A DNA stretch of 18,138 nucleotides from Candidatus Aenigmatarchaeota archaeon (GTDB lineage Archaea > Aenigmatarchaeota > Aenigmatarchaeia > GW2011-AR5). The stretch is from NCBI GenBank assembly GCA_016202845.1, contig JACQNW010000053.1, forward strand, positions 1 through 18,138. Reading direction: 5' to 3'. A program made the translations under genes and the position numbers. The first letter of the stretch is position 1, and every line of letters starts with the position of its first letter. The notes below the pieces were generated by a model, which saw only the letters and a program-made list of their open reading frames with translations, was not told the origin of the DNA and did no database searches. Positions 12,946 to 18,138 of this stretch are shown one piece after another.

Positions 12946-14151
12946 TTATTCTTCTTCCCCAGAATGATCTCCTTCATTTTTCAGCTTGAGTCCCATTGAA
13001 CCAACCGCTTCTTTGATTTCGCCCACGCACATGGGGCTGAAGCCATGCGGCTTTGCAAAAACAAATTCATGCACGCTATTAGGAGAAAATTGCAGCTCCC
13101 TGATTGGTGTTGTGGCATTTTCAGCACAACCCAACAGCTGATTTTCTGAATACTGCAGAATCTCGCCCACGTTGCGGATGCCGGCATCTTTCAAAGCATT
13201 GTACGTTCTCACGCTTAGTTCAAGCTCTTCAATAGGCATGTGCAGCCTATCCGGCTCCCCATCTTCTGGAGGGCTTGATTGATAATTGCCTTTGTCAGAC
13301 ATCAAATCCGCATAGTATTCTTCAGCTTCTTCATCAGTCATGACGCTAACCAGAGGTTTCAGCAGCCGCATCCTTGAGCCATGTCCTAGCTTGCCAAACG
13401 CCTTTGTTTTTAACTGTCTTATTCGCTCCCTTGTAACATTTTGCTGTTTGCCAATATCTTCCAGTGTCAACCGCGGGTCGAACAATCCGTAATTAAGTTC
13501 TATTACTTCTCGTTCCCTTTCTTTTAGGCTTTGCAGTGCCTTGCAAGCCATCCATTGTTTGAGGCTTGTGTCGCAAAGCGCGCCTGACTTGATTTTTTGA
13601 AGTATCTGGCTGCGCGCGCTCTCGTAAACTTGTTTTTTCTTCACTTGGCTGCCTGATGAATATTGCAACTGCAATTCTAGCATAAATATTTCTGCAGCAA
13701 GCCCTTCGCCCTCATGCCTGCCAAAAATTTCAAGCGCCAGCTTTTCAAAGCCGGAAGCAGGCTCCAAAAGAACATCAAGCCCTGTCTCTGTTTTCAGTCT
13801 CCTCAGCAGGGGGTCGAAAATGTCTGCTTCAACATTTTCATAAGCGCCATGCTCGGCTTCGCCTAAAAGATGAACGCTATCTACTGGAACTCCATTGACT
13901 CCAAGCAGCATGTGCGCTGCATTGCTGAAATGACCTCGACCGCCTGGTTTTACTCTTTCCTTGTAGAAATTAGCCAATTCATCTGCTGCCCGGCCTGTTT
14001 CACGGTATGTATTCCAGCCGAATGTGATGTTGCTCTGGGTTTCATGTCCAACGCCATATTTTGCTTCAAGGTATTCCCCGTTCACGCCGCACAAATAGCT
14101 TAATCTTACTTCTCTTTGCTGTTGCTCTGAAAGGCGTTTTGGAGTGGGCAT
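12946..14151 (-). CDS. Sigma-70 region 4 / RNA polymerase alpha-CTD fusion protein
   Basis: A 401-residue regulator-like protein. Residues 8-45 look like a helix-turn-helix (YLEAKYGVGHETQSNIT), 46-200 are an unassigned, mostly helical middle, and 206-260 match bacterial sigma-70 region 4: LKEREREVIELNYGL, then LEDIGKQQNVTRERIRQLK and KLGHGSR, including the VTRERIRQ recognition helix that reads -35 boxes. After an acidic linker (272-302), 306-391 resemble the alpha-subunit C-terminal domain (PIEELELSVRTYNALKDAGI, then VGEILQYSENQLL, then VGEIKEAVGSMGLKLK), with about 27 extra residues between its two helix-hairpin-helix parts. R315 aligns with the DNA-contacting arginine (R265 in E. coli). No sigma region 2 is present. 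The ATG at 14151 is preferred over 14205 because a TATA box lies 26 bases before it. Confidence 0.85.
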   Translation of the reverse strand: MPTPKRLSEQQQREVRLSYLCGVNGEYLEAKYGVGHETQSNITFGWNTYRETGRAADELANFYKERVKPGGRGHFSNAAHMLLGVNGVPVDSVHLLGEAEHGAYENVEADIFDPLLRRLKTETGLDVLLEPASGFEKLALEIFGRHEGEGLAAEIFMLELQLQYSSGSQVKKKQVYESARSQILQKIKSGALCDTSLKQWMACKALQSLKEREREVIELNYGLFDPRLTLEDIGKQQNVTRERIRQLKTKAFGKLGHGSRMRLLKPLVSVMTDEEAEEYYADLMSDKGNYQSSPPEDGEPDRLHMPIEELELSVRTYNALKDAGIRNVGEILQYSENQLLGCAENATTPIRELQFSPNSVHEFVFAKPHGFSPMCVGEIKEAVGSMGLKLKNEGDHSGEEE

Positions 14152-14170
14152 GAGTTTCCTATGATCAAAA

Positions 14171-14180
14171 AGGTTATAAG
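14171..14180 (-). promoter_or_regulatory. TATA box for the sigma-like gene
   Basis: Minus-strand cttataacct is centred 26 bases before the ATG at 14151. It lies inside the 18-codon extension that a start at 14205 would add, which argues against that longer start. Confidence 0.5.
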
Positions 14181-14243
14181 TATATTTTTCAAATTCAAAG
14201 TTCATCAGCTGTGCTTATTCCGTCAGCAAAAACAAAAGCACGT

Positions 14244-15737
14244 TCATAATCCACTAAACCCTTTTTTGCCAGAAGTATTTGCCATGCCCGTGAATTCTGG
14301 TATCTTGATGGGCATTGCAAATTTTGTAAAGTTGCTGCTCACGATTGCTTCTCCAACATCAAGAGATGCTATCGCCCTGCTGCTTTGTGAAAGGTCCTGC
14401 GATGCAGATTCAATAAGTGCATTCCTTTCCGCGGCAAGCTCTGTGCCAAGAATAATTTTTGTGTTTATGTTTGCCAGTATCTCTTTTGGTATGAGGCTTG
14501 GAAGTTGTGTTATTGCAATAAGCCCTATCTGGAACTTTCTTCCCTCCCTTGCAATAGTTGAAAAAATATTGTTGCGCTGCATGGCTTCTGCATTCAGCAC
14601 TCTTGGCGCTTCTTCTATGACTATGCTTATCATAGGCTTGCCGGAAAGCTTTCCTTCCATCTTGTATTTCTTGTACTTGTAGAGCATTTCTTTTGCTATC
14701 ATGCTGCCGATCAGTATCTCAATCTCCCCCGATATGAGCGACGTGTCAATGACAACAGTTTTTCCTTTTTCAAGCTCTGTGCAGATGTCTTGTATTGTTG
14801 TCAGTCCAGAAGATGTTGAAAATAAGCCATCTGCCTTTAACTCTCCGTTGGAATTCCTCAGGCCAAGCATCACCTCAAATTTTCTCCTTAGAGCATAGAC
14901 AGTGGCTTCCTTTATCTCGTCATGCATGTCTGCAGGGCCGCACATGAGCTGCTCAACCCAGTTCTCATCATATTTGCTGTAGTAAAACCCAAGAGCTTGT
15001 GACTGCGCGTCTGTCATCGTCATTTCAATGTGGGAAGGGTGAAGTGTCTTTGTGTTTATGACAAGCGATCTTGCATTTCTTGGCGGGTTTATTGAATAGT
15101 ATATGCAGTTTTCGCTGCTTCCTATTCCAACGCCATTCCTGCCGTAATATTCGTCATGAGGATCAAGCACGAGCATTCCAATGCTGTCATCGTCCACTAC
15201 AGAGGCAGAAATGACCTTTACCAGGTTGCTTTTCCCCCTGCCTGTTGTCGCTGCAACAAGTATGTGATGTGTTAAGGCCTTTGTTGGAATAATAGAGGAT
15301 ATTTCTAACACATGAGTACCGGATCTGATTTTTCCAAGGTTTATGCCCATGCTATTCATTACAAATGTAAAATCAGATTCCCTTATTGGCCGTATGTCTG
15401 AGAAAAATTCTGGAAGGGATTTTGGAGCAGAAGCCTTGCCGTCCTTGACATGCAGGATTGGCCTGAGTCGCGCAAGGGTGTAGTTTGAAAGAGCCTTGTC
15501 AAATATCACCATATCATTGAATCCTGCAAGGCTCATGCCTGCCATTGATTCCTTTGTCATATCTCCCATCTGGCTTCCATAAACCAGGTTAAAGCATTCC
15601 ATGATGTAGTGCTCGTCGCCTTCATTGTCAGCAACAAAAAGTCCGCCAATTTCTATGCTTTCCCCCTGCTTCTGCCTGACAGTGATTTCGGAGAAATTGC
15701 CAGAAATTAGTTTTCCAACTATGGCCGAAGGCTGCAT
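14244..15737 (-). CDS. herA: HerA hexameric DNA translocase ATPase
   Basis: A 497-residue HerA/FtsK-type ATPase that pumps DNA and activates NurA during end resection. The N-terminal beta-barrel (HAS) region covers about 1-110. The Walker A box ATTGRGKS is at 163-170, LDPHDEYYG follows (191-199), the Walker B box is SIVIEEAPR (371-379, with E375 and E376), and the conserved STIAREGRKFQIGLIAITQ (393-411) carries the inter-subunit arginine. The length is typical. The ATG at 15737 has a TATA-like box (about 15757-15767) at the leaderless distance. The gene is followed 92 bases later by the sigma-like gene on the same strand, while nurA, its usual partner, lies beyond an oppositely oriented gene. 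Confidence 0.93.
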   Translation of the reverse strand: MQPSAIVGKLISGNFSEITVRQKQGESIEIGGLFVADNEGDEHYIMECFNLVYGSQMGDMTKESMAGMSLAGFNDMVIFDKALSNYTLARLRPILHVKDGKASAPKSLPEFFSDIRPIRESDFTFVMNSMGINLGKIRSGTHVLEISSIIPTKALTHHILVAATTGRGKSNLVKVISASVVDDDSIGMLVLDPHDEYYGRNGVGIGSSENCIYYSINPPRNARSLVINTKTLHPSHIEMTMTDAQSQALGFYYSKYDENWVEQLMCGPADMHDEIKEATVYALRRKFEVMLGLRNSNGELKADGLFSTSSGLTTIQDICTELEKGKTVVIDTSLISGEIEILIGSMIAKEMLYKYKKYKMEGKLSGKPMISIVIEEAPRVLNAEAMQRNNIFSTIAREGRKFQIGLIAITQLPSLIPKEILANINTKIILGTELAAERNALIESASQDLSQSSRAIASLDVGEAIVSSNFTKFAMPIKIPEFTGMANTSGKKGFSGL

Positions 15738-15797
15738 CTATATTTTATGCTAGAAAATTATTAATGCCTTTTTAACTTTTTCTTTCATTTTAGTTTC
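15738..15797. promoter_or_regulatory. Divergent promoter region between herA and the 351-residue gene
   Basis: A 60-base gap. The minus-strand box cattaataatt is centred near 15763 (-26 for herA), and the plus-strand box ctttttaac near 15771 (-26 for the ATG at 15798). Both genes therefore look leaderless, with interleaved boxes. Confidence 0.45.
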
Positions 15798-16853
15798 ATG
15801 ATCAGGCTTGAAAAATATGGTCCAGTTCTTGACCCGACTATAGAGCTTGTTGAAGAGCTTGCGAACACAGGCTCGGCAGAGTTGAGAGTCCCCGACCATC
15901 CAAAAGCCGTCGGGATGGCCGCCGACGTTGAAACATTTACTCATGACATCTACCCATTTATAGACTGGACGCTGCATTTTGCTAAAAAATCTCAGACATT
16001 GTTTCTGGACGGCAAATCGGACAGCAAAGCCAAGCGTGTGAAGGCCGCCCTTGTAATATGCGACGATGAGTTTAGTGAAGATCTTGACACAGGTTTTGCA
16101 TCAACTACCGTAGATATAGCGGAGTGTGACAAGCCGGGCGATTTCAAGTCAAAAGTCAATTTTACTGCTCGTGAAACTCCGGAACCTTACAAACAGGTGC
16201 GGGCAAATCGTCTTGTTGGATTATTAAGAAAAAACGGCATAATGCTGCCGTATGAAAAAAGGCGCATAACACTTTTTGGGTTTTTTCAGAGCGTTTCAGA
16301 GAAACCGTTTAATACAGTTTTTCAAGATATGGATCCAATATCACAATACGTCAAGCCAAATGGAACTATTCGTTATGACTATACTGTTTCAGGAAAGCAG
16401 CGTCATGAGCTTAGTCTTGGCGCTTATAGGATGTTCCAGGCGCCTATATTCTGGACATCATGGAGTCAGTTTGGTGTGCATGCGCTTCGAAAGATGTCAG
16501 AAGAAATGGACTATGACACAGCAGTGATGCGTTATAAAGCTGATAACATTAGGCGACATGCGCCAAGAGCTGAGAAATATGTTGTAGAGCTCATACGTGC
16601 ATTAAAAGAAGGCGATGATTTGACATATCTTGCACAGAGAGTAGGCTGCCCGCATGAGTATGAGGACTTTTACTTCAGAAAAATTCTTTCAGGCATAGCT
16701 TGGCTCTGCAATCCTGCTTCTCTGACAGACCCTGTAAAAAAGGGATATCTTGAAAATCTGACGAAAGCATGCGGAGAATACGACTTCAGGACAACCCCGG
16801 AAGAGCTTGCAAGCCTGCCATCAAGAGAGAAGCGGCTGGCGGCAGCTTACTGA
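15798..16853 (+). CDS. 351-residue protein of unknown function between herA and nurA
   Basis: I do not recognise this protein. It is soluble, without signal peptide or membrane segment. Residues 80-115 alternate hydrophobic and acidic residues (AALVICDDEFSEDLDTGFAS). A basic block (133-162) carries ANRLVGLLRKNGIMLPYEKRR. Aromatic-rich segments near 210-235 (LSLGAYRMFQAPIFWTSWSQ) and a helical C-terminal third follow. Two cysteines late in the chain (RVGCPHEYEDFYF and WLCNP) show no metal pattern. It is transcribed against herA and nurA, so it is not in their operon, but it sits exactly between them. It may be an insertion into an older herA-nurA pair or a functional partner; the sequence does not say which. 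Confidence 0.75.
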   Translation: MIRLEKYGPVLDPTIELVEELANTGSAELRVPDHPKAVGMAADVETFTHDIYPFIDWTLHFAKKSQTLFLDGKSDSKAKRVKAALVICDDEFSEDLDTGFASTTVDIAECDKPGDFKSKVNFTARETPEPYKQVRANRLVGLLRKNGIMLPYEKRRITLFGFFQSVSEKPFNTVFQDMDPISQYVKPNGTIRYDYTVSGKQRHELSLGAYRMFQAPIFWTSWSQFGVHALRKMSEEMDYDTAVMRYKADNIRRHAPRAEKYVVELIRALKEGDDLTYLAQRVGCPHEYEDFYFRKILSGIAWLCNPASLTDPVKKGYLENLTKACGEYDFRTTPEELASLPSREKRLAAAY

Positions 16854-16925
16854 CTTTTCCTGATTTTCGCCTTTCTCGTCAAAATTATCGGCATTAGGAT
16901 GCTTGTCTGATTGCTTTACGCACAC

Positions 16926-17948
16926 TTACATAATGATCCTGTTGATTACTTCATGCGCATCTCCTGCGCTTTCTTCGAGTTTTTTTGAATGGCTGGAAAA
17001 AAGATTTTTGAGCATGAGCCTTTCTCTTTCTGTTACGCGTGCAAAGTTGTCTGCGTCTATCAGTCCGTAAGGATACCCGAGGTATCTCGGATCCCTAGAG
17101 TTGAAAATCAGGGCAGCTATTGCCTCTTTGAATTTGTCTTTTTGGTGTTTCAATATCTCGTATCTGTAGCATGTGCTCGCTTTCTCATGGAGCTTTACAG
17201 CAAACATCTCTGCTGCATGGTCAGGATGTGATATGTTTGCTATTGGATTATAGTACCAAGGGGCTTTGGGGCCTATTTTATTTAATGCCGCCATCAAATT
17301 CATGCCTGTTGTTGTAAGAAGAGATGAAGTCTTTGAGAGCCCTGAAAGTATCGCATCATTCTTAATGGCAGAATTATGCGCAGCTTCTGCATAAACATTC
17401 TCCCCAATGTAACCCGTCTGCAGCGATCCGTCCATCACTATTATTCCTTCGTTCAGAAGATTTGCAAGCTTGCTTGCTGCGCTCCACTCAGCAAATCTCC
17501 TTACAATTCCCGCAATAGTTCCTATCTCCGCGTCAAACTTTCCCATTTTAAGCGTTTCGTCGCTTGCTGTAAACACGAGATGCAATGATTCGGAATTATT
17601 GCTGCCAGTTGTTGGTATTAATTCTGCATTGTAAATTAATTTATCATTTTCAATGAATGGAGAAACTGCCAGATAAAAATCCTCTTTTCCAAACTTTGTT
17701 TTGTTTGTTTCTTCGTAAATGCAAAAGTATGTGCGTATAATGCTCAGCTCAAAATTTTGCGCTTCTATTATAGAAGCATTTCCACCGTCAATGAAGCAGA
17801 TTTTCTTTTGGCCTTTTGAAATAGGATGAAAGTTTTCCTTTCTTATGTCAAATGGTTCATACCTCTTGTCGGAAAAAAATGGCTTGCCGATTTGTTGACT
17901 GGATAACGCCGTGATAATGTTGTTTACTCTTTTAATGGACTCAATCAT
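16926..17948 (-). CDS. nurA: NurA 5'-to-3' nuclease
   Basis: A 340-residue manganese-dependent nuclease that works inside the HerA ring to resect DNA ends into 3' single strands. NurA-domain landmarks: KICFIDGGNASI with D54, the second acidic motif VMDGSLQTGY with D173, and the C-terminal stretch DPRYLGYPYGLIDADNFARV that carries the conserved tyrosine and final metal-binding region. The length is typical. I chose the ATG at 17948 (MIESIKRVNN) rather than 17972, because the latter overlaps a TATA box (17971-17980, minus strand) that is 27 bases before 17948. It is separated from herA by a gene of opposite direction. Confidence 0.9.
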   Translation of the reverse strand: MIESIKRVNNIITALSSQQIGKPFFSDKRYEPFDIRKENFHPISKGQKKICFIDGGNASIIEAQNFELSIIRTYFCIYEETNKTKFGKEDFYLAVSPFIENDKLIYNAELIPTTGSNNSESLHLVFTASDETLKMGKFDAEIGTIAGIVRRFAEWSAASKLANLLNEGIIVMDGSLQTGYIGENVYAEAAHNSAIKNDAILSGLSKTSSLLTTTGMNLMAALNKIGPKAPWYYNPIANISHPDHAAEMFAVKLHEKASTCYRYEILKHQKDKFKEAIAALIFNSRDPRYLGYPYGLIDADNFARVTERERLMLKNLFSSHSKKLEESAGDAHEVINRIIM

Positions 17949-17970
17949 ATGCAAATATAACAGCAAAATC

Positions 17971-17980
17971 ATAAAAAGTG
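17971..17980 (-). promoter_or_regulatory. TATA box for nurA
   Basis: Minus-strand cactttttat, centred 27 bases before the ATG at 17948. It decides against the upstream in-frame ATG at 17972. Confidence 0.5.
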
Positions 17981-18046
17981 TGCGCCTTCAGGCTTTCAAG
18001 CAACAGCGTGTCCCGCCAATTTGATAATGTTTCTGATCTGTATAGC

Positions 18047-18138
18047 CAGTACTCCCGCATGTGATTGAGTGTTAAAGAGCAGTTCTGACGTTCTGTCTGA
18101 TAGGCTTAAGAAGGCGGAACACACATGCGGGAGTACTG
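18047..18138. repeat. Perfect 17-bp inverted repeat at the right edge
   Basis: CAGTACTCCCGCATGTG (18047-18063) is the exact reverse complement of 18122-18138, the last bases of the window. Between them lie 58 bases without a coding frame. TGTT (18070-18073) can also pair with AACA (18118-18121), extending the hairpin after a one-sided 6-base bulge. It could be a structured RNA gene, the terminal repeats of a tiny mobile element, an RNA-processing stem, or an artefact of a sequence end. The whole stretch 17981-18138 contains no gene that I can support. Confidence 0.6.

Noticed and set aside
12946..14151. A true sigma factor
   Set aside because: There is no region 2 or 3 sequence for promoter melting, only region 4, so calling it a sigma factor would overstate the evidence.
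14152..14205. 18-residue longer start of the sigma-like protein
   Set aside because: The extension covers a TATA box placed exactly 26 bases before the ATG at 14151.
14161..14682. 173-codon open frame on the plus strand opposite herA
   Set aside because: It is antisense to well-matched HerA motifs, has no recognisable protein features and is explained by codon bias on the other strand.
18082..18098. Direct repeat GTTCTG-AC-GTTCTG as the start of a CRISPR or iteron array
   Set aside because: There are only two 6-base copies and no further periodic units.

Overview
The window reads as a chromosomal segment of an archaeon, probably one of the small-genome DPANN-type lineages, although the sequence alone cannot fix the lineage. 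It carries the archaeal recombination set HerA, NurA, Mre11 and Rad50, an XPD-type iron-sulfur helicase, a histone-fold protein and archaeal SepF. Promoters also look archaeal: for a dozen or so genes an A/T-rich TATA-like box is centred about 26 bases before the chosen start codon, which implies mostly leaderless or very short-leader mRNAs. Genes are tightly packed, and several very small cysteine-rich proteins are present. No tRNA, rRNA, CRISPR array or transposase was found. Layout, left part (1-3130): after about 190 gene-free bases comes a zinc-ribbon protein coupled to the cell-division protein SepF, then a SET-domain protein lysine methyltransferase and a 52-residue SWIB-like basic protein. 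These are followed on the minus strand by a short operon of an unknown protein with an M23 (LytM-type) metallopeptidase, and by a one-domain histone of the Bd0055-like type. Middle part (3226-9325): an XPD-like helicase, a 71-residue unknown gene, NAD synthetase, a 31-residue six-cysteine microprotein, small unknown genes, an RNase HIII, a coiled-coil protein, another zinc microprotein and a secreted cysteine-rich protein. The promoter and first nine codons of the 71-residue gene are duplicated in front of nadE. Right part (9312-17972): on the minus strand lie rad50, mre11, a tail-anchored membrane protein, a sigma-70-region-4/alpha-CTD fusion protein and herA. A plus-strand orphan follows, then nurA. 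HerA (hexameric ATPase) and NurA (nuclease) with Mre11-Rad50 are the known archaeal DNA-end resection machinery, and here they are split into several transcription units rather than one operon. The window ends in a perfect 17-bp inverted repeat around a 58-base centre. The most striking item is the protein at 12946-14151. It has an N-terminal helix-turn-helix, a nearly canonical bacterial sigma-70 region 4.2 (the -35-recognition helix) and a C-terminal domain like that of the bacterial RNA polymerase alpha subunit. Bacterial promoter-recognition parts have therefore been assembled into one protein in a genome that otherwise uses TATA-box transcription, and the gene sits between herA and mre11-rad50.
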